From: Didemnitutus sp041906465
GTDB lineage: Bacteria; Verrucomicrobiota; Verrucomicrobiia; Opitutales; Opitutaceae
DNA: 64,000 nucleotides
NCBI GenBank assembly: GCA_041906465.1
Contig: JAYRJE010000023.1
Location: forward strand, 4,948 to 68,947
Direction of reading: 5' to 3'
A model generated the notes under the pieces. The model worked only from the letters and a program-made list of their open reading frames with translations, did no database searches and had not been told where the DNA came from. Positions 24,662 to 33,330 of this stretch are shown here, in pieces. Position numbers and translations under genes: made by a program. Position 1 is the first letter of the stretch; every line of letters begins with the position of its first letter.

Positions 24662-26175
24662 TGAACGCGCTTCCCTGCACCATCTACGTGTCGTTCGCCG
24701 GCGCCGCGCTCGCGCTGCTGGCCGGCGCGCGCTCGGCGCAACTGGCGCGCGTCGTGGCCCTCATCACCGCGCTGACGTCCCTCGGCCTCGCGCTCTGGGC
24801 GGGCGCGCACTTCACGCCGACCAACGGTCTCCAGACGCTCGTCGACGTCCCGTGGATCGCCGAACTCGGCGTCCGCTACCACCTCGCGGCCGACGGCATC
24901 AGCATGACGCTCATGGTCCTCACCGGTCTCGCCGCCACCGTCGGCGTGCTGTTCTCTTGGAACATCGAGGAGCGCACCGGCGAGTTCTTCGCGTTCTACC
25001 TCACGCTCATCGGCGGCGTGTTCGGCGTGTTCCTCAGCGTGGACGCGTTCCTGTTCTTCGTTTTCTACGAGATCGCGATCGTTCCGAAATATTTCCTCAT
25101 CGCGAACTGGGGCTCCACGAACCGCGAATACGGCGCGATGAAGCTCGTGCTCTACTCGTTCGCGGGCAGCGCGCTCGTCATGGCCGGCCTGCTTTGGGCC
25201 TACGCCGCCTCGGGCGGTGCGAGCTTCGCGCTCTCCGATCTCGCGCTCGCCGCCACGCAATTCTCCCGCTTCGAACAGCTCGGCATGTTCGCCCTCGTGT
25301 TCACCGGTTTCGCGGTGCTCGCGGGCATGTTCCCCTTCCACACCTGGGCGCCCACCGGTCACGTCGCCGCGCCCACCGCCGCCTCGATGTTGCTCGCCGG
25401 CGTCGTCATGAAGCTCGGCGCCTACGGCTGCCTGCGCGTCGCGATGGCGACGTTCCCGACCGGACTCGCGTATTTCGCGCCGGTCATCGCCTGGCTCGCC
25501 ATCATCGGCATCGTCTACGCCGGCCTTGTCGCGCTGGTGCAGGAGGACTTCAAGTTCGTCATCGGCTACTCGAGCGTCAGCCACATGGGCTTCGTGCTCC
25601 TCGGCCTCGCTGCCGCCAACTCCGTCGCGGTCAGCGGCGCGGTGCTGCAGATGTTCTCGCACGGCATCATCGCCGGCCTGCTTTTCGCGGTCGTCGGCCG
25701 CATGGTTTACGAGCGCACCCACACGCGCAAACTCGCCGACCTGCGCGCGATGCCGCTGCACAAGCTCCTGCCGTTCGCCGCCGTCGTCTTCGTGATCGCC
25801 GGCCTCGCCTCCATGGGCATGCCGGGCTTCAGCGGCTTTCCGGCCGAGCTCACGATCCTCGTCGGCACGTGGAAAACCTCACCGCTCTGGGCGCTGATCG
25901 CCGCCACCGGGGTCCTCGTCGCTGCGGCCTTCACGCTGCGCGCCATCCAGGTTTCCTTCTTCGGCAAGACCGACGCCGTCCCCGCGGCCGCGCACGGTCA
26001 CGACGCGCACGCGCATGAATTTCCGCCCATCACCTGGGCGGAGAAAGCCGGCGCGATCATCCTGATCGTCGCGATGGTGTATCTGGGCCTGAATCCCGAC
26101 GCGCTGCTCGACTGGATCCGGCCCGCGCTCGAATCGCCGCTCTTCCGCGCGGCGCTGACGGGAGGTGCGTCATGA
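24661..26175 (+). CDS. nuoM: complex I subunit M, second copy
   Basis: The 504-residue subunit is a second NuoM-type protein: FFVFYEIAIVPKYFLIANWG keeps the membrane Glu, AGMFPFHTWAPTGHVAAPTA and FKFVIGYSSVSHMGFVLLGL keep the other signatures. It differs from the first copy in lacking the Lys before PFHTW (here AGMF rather than VKVPLF) and in a His-rich loop AAHGHDAHAHEFPP near the C-terminus. The start is taken as MNALPCTIYVSFAGAALALL. Two NuoM genes in tandem imply an extra antiporter unit in the membrane arm. Confidence 0.9.
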   Translation: MNALPCTIYVSFAGAALALLAGARSAQLARVVALITALTSLGLALWAGAHFTPTNGLQTLVDVPWIAELGVRYHLAADGISMTLMVLTGLAATVGVLFSWNIEERTGEFFAFYLTLIGGVFGVFLSVDAFLFFVFYEIAIVPKYFLIANWGSTNREYGAMKLVLYSFAGSALVMAGLLWAYAASGGASFALSDLALAATQFSRFEQLGMFALVFTGFAVLAGMFPFHTWAPTGHVAAPTAASMLLAGVVMKLGAYGCLRVAMATFPTGLAYFAPVIAWLAIIGIVYAGLVALVQEDFKFVIGYSSVSHMGFVLLGLAAANSVAVSGAVLQMFSHGIIAGLLFAVVGRMVYERTHTRKLADLRAMPLHKLLPFAAVVFVIAGLASMGMPGFSGFPAELTILVGTWKTSPLWALIAATGVLVAAAFTLRAIQVSFFGKTDAVPAAAHGHDAHAHEFPPITWAEKAGAIILIVAMVYLGLNPDALLDWIRPALESPLFRAALTGGAS

Positions 26176-26191
26176 ACGGACTGATTTTCTC

Positions 26192-26267
26192 AACACAGAG
26201 TTCGCAGAGAACACAGAGAAATTCCTCTCTGGTTTCTGCTCTCCGTGTCCTCCGCGTCCTCTGTGTT
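26192..26267. repeat. repeat family B, copy 3 (nuoM2-nuoN gap)
   Basis: Ends aacacagagttcgcagag and ctccgtgtcctccgcg with cctctgtgtt. The arms match copies 1 and 2; the middle is different. It is followed by gaaggaggcgcctcgtg, with the ribosome-binding site and GTG start of nuoN. Confidence 0.8.
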
Positions 26268-26299
26268 AAATTTCTTCGCCCGATTGAAGGAGGCGCCTC

Positions 26300-27775
26300 G
26301 TGAACGCTTTGAGCTACGCTGAACTCGGACGGGCCTTTCTGCCCGAAATCAACCTCACCCTCGGTGCGCTGGTCGTGCTCGGCTTCGACCTCGCCACCGG
26401 CCGGAAGAAAACCTCCGCGCAACGCCTCAGCTCCGCCGTCTTCTTCGGCCTGATCGCCATCCTCGCGGCGCTCTACGCCTCGATCAACGCGGGCATCGGC
26501 GGACCGATCTTCGGCGGCGTTTTCTCACTCGACCAGCTCACGCTCGCCGCGCGCCTCGGCGTCCTCGTGCTCGCCGGCCTCACGCTCGGACTGCTCCACG
26601 GTGTCGTCACGCTCCGCCACCCCGCCGAATACGTCGCGATCCTTCTGCTCTCCTCCGCGGGCTTTACCCTCATGGCGGGAGCGCAGCAGCTGCTCGTCGC
26701 TTTCCTCGCGCTCGAGCTCGCCAGCCTCGCGCTCTACGTGCTCGCCGGCTGGGACAAGACCTCGCCGCAATCCGCCGAGGCTGCGCTGAAATACTTCCTG
26801 TTCGGCGCGATGTCGGCTGCGTTCCTCCTCTTCGGCTTCAGCCTGCTCTACGGCGCCACCGGCTCGATCGACCTGCCCGTCATCGCCATCCAGATCTCGC
26901 TCCAAGGCATGACGCCGCTCGTGGTCGTCGCGCTCGCGATGATCATCGTCGGCTTCGGCTACAAGGCCGCCGCCGCGCCGTTCCACCTCTGGGCGCCCGA
27001 CGCCTATCAGGGCGCGCCGGCCTCTTCCGCCGCGCTGATTGCCTCCGCCTCGAAACTCGCCGGCTTCGCTCTCTTCCTGCGCCTGCTTTGGCCCGGACTC
27101 GGCTTCACCTCCGGACGCATCAGCGAGCTGCCGCTCGTCGTCGGCTGGACACCCATGGTCGCGCTGCTCGCGCTGGCTTCGCTGTTCGTCGGCAACTTCG
27201 GCGCGCTCGCCCAGTCGAACGTCCGCCGCCTGCTCGCCTACTCGGCCATCGCCCACGCGGGCGCCATGCTGCTCGGCGTCGTGGCCGCCGGCCGCGCGGG
27301 TCCCGGTCCGGTGTTCTATTACGCCGCCACCTACGGTCTCGCGACCGTCGGCTGCTTCGGTGTCATCGCGATCGTCGAGCGTGCCGGCCGTTGCCAGGAC
27401 CTCACCGATCTCGCCGGCCTCTATAGGCGCTCGCCGTTGCTCGCGGGCTGCCTCGCCGTCTTCGTGCTCTCGCTCGCGGGCGTGCCGCCGCTGGCCGGCT
27501 TCTTCGGCAAGTTCGCCGTCTTCGCGTCGGCGCTGAAACTCTCCGGCCTCAACGGTCCGACCGGCTGGCTCACGCTCGCCGCCATCGCCCTCAGCGCCGT
27601 CGGCCTCTACTACTACCTGATCATCCTGAAGCAGGCGCTCGTCGCCGCGCCGAAGGAAAACGCCACCGCCAAGATCGACGTCCCGGTCCAAGCCGGCCTC
27701 GTTCTGCTGATCGCCAGCGTCCTGATCGTTCTCTTCGGCCTCTTCCCGTCGAAGATTCTGCAGCTGTTTAGCTGA
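26300..27775 (+). CDS. nuoN: complex I subunit N
   Basis: The 491-residue subunit starts with GTG, preceded by gaaggaggc. It has the conserved Glu in LVAFLALELASLALYVLAGW, the Lys in GYKAAAAPFHLWAPDAYQGA, and NVRRLLAYSAIAHAGAMLLG. It is the last antiporter-like subunit and the last gene of the operon; 13 bp separate its end from the convergent nuclease gene. Confidence 0.95.
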   Translation: MNALSYAELGRAFLPEINLTLGALVVLGFDLATGRKKTSAQRLSSAVFFGLIAILAALYASINAGIGGPIFGGVFSLDQLTLAARLGVLVLAGLTLGLLHGVVTLRHPAEYVAILLLSSAGFTLMAGAQQLLVAFLALELASLALYVLAGWDKTSPQSAEAALKYFLFGAMSAAFLLFGFSLLYGATGSIDLPVIAIQISLQGMTPLVVVALAMIIVGFGYKAAAAPFHLWAPDAYQGAPASSAALIASASKLAGFALFLRLLWPGLGFTSGRISELPLVVGWTPMVALLALASLFVGNFGALAQSNVRRLLAYSAIAHAGAMLLGVVAAGRAGPGPVFYYAATYGLATVGCFGVIAIVERAGRCQDLTDLAGLYRRSPLLAGCLAVFVLSLAGVPPLAGFFGKFAVFASALKLSGLNGPTGWLTLAAIALSAVGLYYYLIILKQALVAAPKENATAKIDVPVQAGLVLLIASVLIVLFGLFPSKILQLFS

Positions 27776-27788
27776 TACGTCCGGTTTT

Positions 27789-28637
27789 CTAAGTCTTTCG
27801 ACGCACAAGCTTGACCTCTGCGCCTTCGTTCGGCCTTCCGACGAAGACCAAATCCCAAGGCAAGATGTCTTTCGCAACGGGCACTATCGCCATTTGCGCA
27901 ATCAGTTTTGACTCATCCGAGTAGTTAACGAGCTGCATCGCTTCCTCCTGAATGAGCACAGCAACTTCCACCAAGCACTCGATGTGTTGGATGGGATAAT
28001 CAATGTTGTTAATCAAATCGCGAACAAACCACCCTGCGGCGAAAAGGCGGAATCGATCTCGATAGATACCCGCGGGCCGTAAGCCATAATTTTGTCTTCC
28101 AACCAGCTCATTCACGGCAGGCAATAGTTGCTTGATGTCGGTCGCTTTCGCATCCGCATCGAACAGCTGGAAAGACGGCAACTTGGGAGAGGGTTGTTGC
28201 TGAGTGACGATCGTGAAATCACAGCGGTTTGACTTCACGTGAACGCCTTTCACCGCCCCACTCGCTAGCCAGTCAAAGCGGTCCACCATCTGGATTTCTA
28301 AACAGCGGATACCATATGCCTCTGCTTTAAGTCGGGCTGTTCGTCGAAATCCAGTGGAAGAGACAATGACGCCTTGATCGATTCCAGTGTCCATGCACTT
28401 ACAATGAAACGCCTCTACTTGATCGACACCGACCGGTCGGGATCGGTCTCGGCATTCGAGCGCGATTCGAAATTTGTGATGTGCGGACGTGTAGGTAAGC
28501 AGAACGTCGTGTTCGCGAAGCCGCCGGGTCCGTTTGTCTGGCAACTTAGCAGGCGATTCGACCTCTACGTTTTCGTTGCCTCCGAGTGATCGTTCAAGCG
28601 CCGCAACGAGTCTCTCAAGGTTTCTGCCTGCTTTCAC
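27789..28637 (-). CDS. Mrr-like PD-(D/E)XK restriction endonuclease-type protein
   Basis: The 282-residue protein (GTG start) has an N-terminal nuclease-like core. REHDVLLTYTSAHHKFRIAL leads into ALECRDRSRPVGVDQVEAFH, where E-x-R follows the family's E-x-K position; TGIDQGVIVSSTGFRRTARL and KAEAYGIRCLEI match the Mrr/restriction-fold pattern. Catalytic Lys is replaced by Arg here if the alignment by eye is right, so activity is uncertain. The C-terminal half (from about residue 155) has no recognised domain. Its base composition is less GC-rich than its neighbours, and no methylase or other restriction gene is nearby, which suggests an isolated acquired gene. Confidence 0.65.
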   Translation of the reverse strand: MKAGRNLERLVAALERSLGGNENVEVESPAKLPDKRTRRLREHDVLLTYTSAHHKFRIALECRDRSRPVGVDQVEAFHCKCMDTGIDQGVIVSSTGFRRTARLKAEAYGIRCLEIQMVDRFDWLASGAVKGVHVKSNRCDFTIVTQQQPSPKLPSFQLFDADAKATDIKQLLPAVNELVGRQNYGLRPAGIYRDRFRLFAAGWFVRDLINNIDYPIQHIECLVEVAVLIQEEAMQLVNYSDESKLIAQMAIVPVAKDILPWDLVFVGRPNEGAEVKLVRRKT

Positions 28638-28757
28638 TTCGCAAAGCTATCCACACCAGAAAAGTATTGGCGAGCCACTTCCTTGGCGGAGGTGCGCCTG
28701 CTTTCAAACAGCGAATTCTCGTTGGGCGCGGCGCCGAACTGGGCTACCCAAACGAAA

Positions 28758-28785
28758 ACCGGCCAGCCCTTGCGGGCCGGCCGGT
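28758..28785 (-). terminator. intrinsic terminator of the GH44 gene
   Basis: On the minus strand the stem ACCGGCC pairs with GGCCGGT and encloses a second stem GCCC/GGGC with a short loop, followed by a T-rich run (GGTTTTCGTTT). It lies 52 bp after the GH44 stop. Confidence 0.75.
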
Positions 28786-28837
28786 GAAGCGAGATGCCGG
28801 AGCACCATCCGGTATCTCGAACTAATGACGCGGACGC

Positions 28838-31800
28838 TTACGGCGTGATCTCGATCGTCGAGACGCTGAGCGCCGGGAGCGAGATGACCCAGTTGCTCAG
28901 GTTCACCGGCACTTGGCCGACGAACACGGGAGACGATTTGTTCGTCTCCATGCGGTAGACCTTCGCGTTGCCGCTCGCCGCGAGGCCGTTGAACGAAACG
29001 TCCTCTGCCGTGAACGAGCGGTTGATGACCACGAGCACGAGCCGGTTCGGGTTCTTGGAATCGCGGCTGACGTAGGCGGCGACTTTCGCGATGTTGCTCG
29101 ACGTGGCGGCGACGGAGATGTCGCCGAAGCTGCCGAGGTTGCCGTCGTAATCGCGATACATCTTGAACGCGCCTTGCACGAACGGATAGCTCTGCGCCAT
29201 CGGCCAGTAGTTGGCCGCGAAGACGCCGTGCGCACCGAAGATGCCGAGATTGTCGGCCTGCGCGATGGCGCCGGCGATGTGGTTGTGGCCGCCGTTGTCG
29301 TATTCGGTGATGGCGAGCTTCGTGCCGGGGAAGCCGGCGGCGACTTTCGCCTCGAGGCGCGGGAGCAGGTTCACCGGGCCGCCGAAGTAGCTCACGATCC
29401 ACGAATTTTCCGCGTAGGTCGGATCCCACAGTGAGCGCGGGCTCTGCACGATTTCCTGGATCTGCTGCGCGTTCAGATTCGGCGAGCTGAGGAAGATGAT
29501 GCGGTCGTTGCCCGCGTAGGCTTCCGAATACCAGTGGAAGTCGAACACATCGAGCAGGCGCTGACCCGCGCTGTCGGAGGCGGCCTTCATCGCCTGGAGG
29601 TATTGGTCCATGAACCAATAATCGTAGGTGTAGCCGGAGCTGCCCTGCCAGTTGACGAAGCCGCTGATGCCGTAGTTCACCGGGCCGAAGATCTTCGCGG
29701 ACGAGTCGACGTCCTTCACCGCGCGCGCGAGCGCGATCGATTTCTCGATGAACGACGCCGCGGTCGGATGCTGCGGTTGGATCTCCGGATGCGTGAGCGA
29801 CCAGAGGTCGGGTTCGTTGTCGAGCGACACGAAGGTCGGCGTGACGGGGTCCGCGTAGATGTTGCCGGAGAACTTGCCGCGCAGCGCCCAGACGAACTCG
29901 TCCATGTAGACGGCGTTGTCAGTGGTCGATGGCGTCGAGCTAAACGGCGTGCCCTTGCGGTAGACGACCGGCTTGAAGCGCTCGCTCAGGTAGTTGGGCG
30001 CGTGGATGTCGACGAGGCCGTTCTTGTCGGCGGCCACGTAGCCCTGGAGCTGCACCGAGATGAGGCTGGCGCTGTTTCGCGCGCGGTCCTCGGCGATGCG
30101 GGAGCGCACCGCTTCCGCGGGGACGACGGTGTCGCCGCCGAGGTAGTTGTCGTTGCTGTAAGGTCCCCAATCGGCGCCGCTGTTCGAGGCGTTGTTCTCC
30201 CAGTTGTAAGCCGTCCAGCGATTGCCGCCCTGACGGTTCAGCGTCAGGTTGCGCACCTGATCGGCCGTTTCCTGGTAGAAGTTCATGCCGTAAATCCACG
30301 GCGAGATCGGACGCGTCTGCGCCGGATTTACCGCGATCGTCACCGTCGGCTGGCCTGCCGCGTTGGTCGTGAAGGCGATCTCCTGCGACGCGCTGAGGTT
30401 GAACGCGTCGGTGACGGTTACCGCACACTGATAGGTCGTGTTCGGCTCGAGCAGATCCGCGAGCGAACTGCGGCTGAGCGCGTAATCGTCGAACGTGCGC
30501 ACGAGGTCAGCGCCGCCGACCTTGTGGTAAACGAGGCGCGCCTTCGTCGGGCGATTGGTTTGCCAGACGAGCGTGGCGCTGTTGCCGGTCACGCTGGTCG
30601 CAGCGAGGCCGGAAAGGATCGGCGGCGTGGTGGGCGCGGCCGGCATCGCGAACGTGCCGGTATAGTAGCCGTAGTTCGGCAGCGCGTCGGGCTCGGTGCG
30701 GTGATCGAACGCGACGATGCGATACTGATACGTCACGCCGGGCAACAGGCCGGAGAGCGTCGCGCTGTGCGTGGTGACCCAGCCGTCCCAATCGCCGGGA
30801 CCTTCGAAGGTCTCGGTGTAGCCGGTGCGACCGTATTCGACGCGGAAGCGCGCAAACTCGTTCGTCGTGAACGCGAGCGTCATCGCATCGTAGCTGACCG
30901 ACGGCGTCGCGGACTGGAACGCCACCACGGGCGCGACGAGATCGTCGACGTAGCCGACCTTAACGTTCGCCATCCGGAAATGCGGCTGCGAATCGGGACC
31001 GCCGTTGTTGAAGAACAGGAACTGGTGGAAGCGGACGATCTTCGGGTGGAGCGAGGCGATATCGATCGTGACGTGGAACCAGCGGTTCACGCGCTCAGCC
31101 GGCGACAGCTGCGCCCAGCCCGGGATGAAGTCCACGAGCTTCGCATCGTCGGAGAGGAACGCGTCCTCGAACATGATTTCGAGGTTCTCCATGCCGGTGG
31201 AATCGGCGTCGACGTAGAGGTCGAATTCGATCGTGCGGAACTCGTTCAGGTATTTGTCCTGCGTGTCCCAGCCCGGCTTGCGATCGGCGAGGCCGAACGC
31301 GTTGCTGCCGTTGTCGGGGCCGAAGCGGACCTCGATCGCGTTACCCGAGCGCCCCGGTGCCGCCGCAGCGAAATTGCTGTAGATCGGCGCCGTTTCGGAT
31401 TCCCAGCACGAGCGAATCCACGAGCCGAGCAGCGCGGAATCATACGCGACCTGGTATTTCACGCCGCCGGTGGACGGAGTGACGGCGACCGAAGTCGACG
31501 CGGTAATCGTGCCGGCGCTGTTGCGCGCGGTAAGCGTGTAAGTCGTGGAAGCCGTCGGCGACACGCTGACGCTCGAACCGGTGACCGTGCCCACGCCGTT
31601 GTCGATGGAGAGCGAGGTCGCGCCGGAGACACTCCAACTCAGCGTGCTCGCCTGCCCGGCCGTGATCGACGCGGGCGACGCGCTGAACGCCGAGATGACC
31701 GGCGGCGCCACCGCGACGGTGACCCGCGTGGTGGCCGTAACCGAGCCGCCGGCGTTCTTGGCCGTCAGTGTGTAGGTCGTGGTTTTACCGGGACTGACAG

Positions 31801-32809
31801 AGACGCTCGAACCGGTGACGGTGCCGACACCATTGTTGATGGAAACCGACGTCGCGCCGGCAACCGACCAGCTCAACGTGGCCGACTCGCCCGCGGTGAT
31901 GCTCGACGGCGACGCCGAGAAGGAGGAAATCACCGGCGGCGGGACCGCCACCGTGACTTTCGCCGTCGCCGTGACGGAGCCGCCGGCGTTCTTCGCGGTG
32001 AGCGTGTAAGTGGTGGTTTTGGTCGGGCTGACGGAAACGCTGGCACCCGTGACGACGCCGACGCCGTTGTTGATCGAAACGGAAGTCGCGCCAGAAACGC
32101 TCCAGCTCAACGTGGCCGAGCCACCGAGCGCAATCGACTCGGGCGCGGCGGCAAGAGACGCGATGACCGGTGGCGGCACCACGACCGTGACTTTGGTCGA
32201 AGCCGTGACCGAGCCACTGGCGTTCCTGGCCGTGAGCGTGTAGGTGGTGGTCTTCGTCGGACTCACGGACACGCTGCTGCTGCCCGTGACGACACCGACG
32301 CCATTGTTGATGCTCACCGAAGCGGCGCCCGCGACATCCCAAGCGAGCGTCGTCGCCGCGCCCAGCGACACCGTCGCCGGCGTCGCCGTAAACGAGGAGA
32401 TAACCGGCGGCGGCACGACCACCGTCACCCGCGCCCGCGCGGTGCGGGAGCCGCGGGAATTCGACGCGGTGAGCGTGTAGACCGTCGTCTGCGTCGGCGT
32501 CACTTGGACGCTCGGGAGGTTGGTGACCTCGCCGATGCCTTGATCGATCGTGATCTTCGTCGCGTCGCCGATCGCCCACGTCAGCGTGGATGACTCGCCG
32601 AGCCGGATCGTCGCGTTCGTGACGGTGTCGGCTTTAAATTCGCCGATCGTCGGCAGCGGCGGACGGTATTCGGCGTGCGCCTCCGGCAGTGCCGCGTGGA
32701 ACGCGATCACGGCCAGCAAGGAAAAGACTCTCGACAAAAAGCGGCGCTCGAAGCCCCGCGTGTGAATCGCGCCCCAAGAGGAGCGTAGGTAATGCAACAG
32801 ACGTATCAT
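28838..32809 (-). CDS. secreted multidomain glycoside hydrolase family 44 (endoglucanase/xyloglucanase-like)
   Basis: The 1323-residue exported protein has a long signal region (hydrophobic LLAVIAFHAALPEAHA, cleavage near residue 46). Five Ig/PKD-like domains of about 78 residues follow to about residue 440, with repeated TTTYTLTA and VPPPVISSFSA blocks. Next come a beta-sandwich ligand-binding-like region (about 450-625) and two fibronectin III-like domains (about 630-805). The GH44 catalytic domain occupies about 810-1320, with SPWIYGMNFY, RQGGNRWTAYNWENN, the acid/base motif FVSLDNEPDLW (Glu 999) and the nucleophile AITEYDNGGHNH (Glu 1169). GH44 enzymes cleave beta-1,4-glucans and xyloglucan. 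No membrane anchor or secretion tag is visible at the C-terminus. Confidence 0.85.
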   Translation of the reverse strand: MIRLLHYLRSSWGAIHTRGFERRFLSRVFSLLAVIAFHAALPEAHAEYRPPLPTIGEFKADTVTNATIRLGESSTLTWAIGDATKITIDQGIGEVTNLPSVQVTPTQTTVYTLTASNSRGSRTARARVTVVVPPPVISSFTATPATVSLGAATTLAWDVAGAASVSINNGVGVVTGSSSVSVSPTKTTTYTLTARNASGSVTASTKVTVVVPPPVIASLAAAPESIALGGSATLSWSVSGATSVSINNGVGVVTGASVSVSPTKTTTYTLTAKNAGGSVTATAKVTVAVPPPVISSFSASPSSITAGESATLSWSVAGATSVSINNGVGTVTGSSVSVSPGKTTTYTLTAKNAGGSVTATTRVTVAVAPPVISAFSASPASITAGQASTLSWSVSGATSLSIDNGVGTVTGSSVSVSPTASTTYTLTARNSAGTITASTSVAVTPSTGGVKYQVAYDSALLGSWIRSCWESETAPIYSNFAAAAPGRSGNAIEVRFGPDNGSNAFGLADRKPGWDTQDKYLNEFRTIEFDLYVDADSTGMENLEIMFEDAFLSDDAKLVDFIPGWAQLSPAERVNRWFHVTIDIASLHPKIVRFHQFLFFNNGGPDSQPHFRMANVKVGYVDDLVAPVVAFQSATPSVSYDAMTLAFTTNEFARFRVEYGRTGYTETFEGPGDWDGWVTTHSATLSGLLPGVTYQYRIVAFDHRTEPDALPNYGYYTGTFAMPAAPTTPPILSGLAATSVTGNSATLVWQTNRPTKARLVYHKVGGADLVRTFDDYALSRSSLADLLEPNTTYQCAVTVTDAFNLSASQEIAFTTNAAGQPTVTIAVNPAQTRPISPWIYGMNFYQETADQVRNLTLNRQGGNRWTAYNWENNASNSGADWGPYSNDNYLGGDTVVPAEAVRSRIAEDRARNSASLISVQLQGYVAADKNGLVDIHAPNYLSERFKPVVYRKGTPFSSTPSTTDNAVYMDEFVWALRGKFSGNIYADPVTPTFVSLDNEPDLWSLTHPEIQPQHPTAASFIEKSIALARAVKDVDSSAKIFGPVNYGISGFVNWQGSSGYTYDYWFMDQYLQAMKAASDSAGQRLLDVFDFHWYSEAYAGNDRIIFLSSPNLNAQQIQEIVQSPRSLWDPTYAENSWIVSYFGGPVNLLPRLEAKVAAGFPGTKLAITEYDNGGHNHIAGAIAQADNLGIFGAHGVFAANYWPMAQSYPFVQGAFKMYRDYDGNLGSFGDISVAATSSNIAKVAAYVSRDSKNPNRLVLVVINRSFTAEDVSFNGLAASGNAKVYRMETNKSSPVFVGQVPVNLSNWVISLPALSVSTIEITP
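31480..32640 (-). repeat. tandem array of about 234-bp Ig-domain repeats
   Basis: Five direct copies of about 234 bp (78 codons) encode the Ig-like domains of the GH44 protein. Neighbouring copies are close enough that the antisense strand is also open across most of them with the same repeat period. The third and fourth copies look most alike. Such arrays can change copy number by recombination. Confidence 0.7.
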
Positions 32810-32903
32810 AAGCGCGCGCAGTGAGGCCGCGCACGCGATGACTAGCCATTGGGTTGCGACGAACGACTATTCGCCTTTCGGCTAAACAATTACCTGTCCA
32901 TCA

Positions 32904-32917
32904 ATTATTTAAATAAT
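32904..32917. promoter_or_regulatory. AT-rich 14-bp palindrome upstream of GH44 gene
   Basis: attatttaaataat is a perfect palindrome in an A/T-rich island (about 32885-32920), 95 bp before the GH44 start on the minus strand. It is the best promoter or operator candidate in this gap. Confidence 0.3.
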
Positions 32918-33112
32918 ACGTGAAACACACTCACCCCGCGTAATGCGTCGCACGTCGCGCGTCGCTAGTTGGACGTCTCCCGCTCCTTCGCCGATCGCCC
33001 CACCCGCGCGGGAAAGCCGACGCTCCACCGTCGACTACACGCGCACTCGCGGTCCGAGTTCCGTCCATTCGATTGGCGCGACGAACATGCGCCACGCCAC
33101 ACGTTCACGGTC

Positions 33113-33253
33113 CTACGCGTGAAACACCCTCACCTGCCCGCGGTCGTTCGGTGCGGTCATCACGCTGTTGAGCTCCGGCCCGATCACCACGCCCGGCTCC
33201 AGAGGAAGGCTCGAGGCAAGCGCCGCGCGGCCCCCGAAGAGGCGCGCATCGCC
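33113..33253 (-). pseudogene. C-terminal remnant, FG-GAP/VCBS-like
   Basis: In the 521-bp gap between the two large secreted-protein genes, one minus-strand frame reads GDARLFGGRAALASSLPLEP, then GVVIGPELNSVMTAPNDRGQ and VRVFHA before a TAG at 33113. A TAA immediately precedes it and there is no start. The VMTAPNDRGQVRVF part resembles the D-I-V-T-A-x-G-x-G-x-x-V-R-V-F pattern of FG-GAP propeller blades. It looks like the decayed end of a secreted protein. The rest of the gap shows nothing clear. Confidence 0.35.
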
Positions 33254-33330
33254 TTAGGGAAGTTCACGGCACGCCTCCCACGCCAGCGCCACGATGCGCC
33301 GGGCGCATCGCGACATCGCGGGTTGAGCGC

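Noticed and set aside
29534..32593. 1019-codon plus-strand frame across the GH44 gene
   Set aside because: It is antisense to the GH44 protein; its length comes from high GC and from the tandem repeat.
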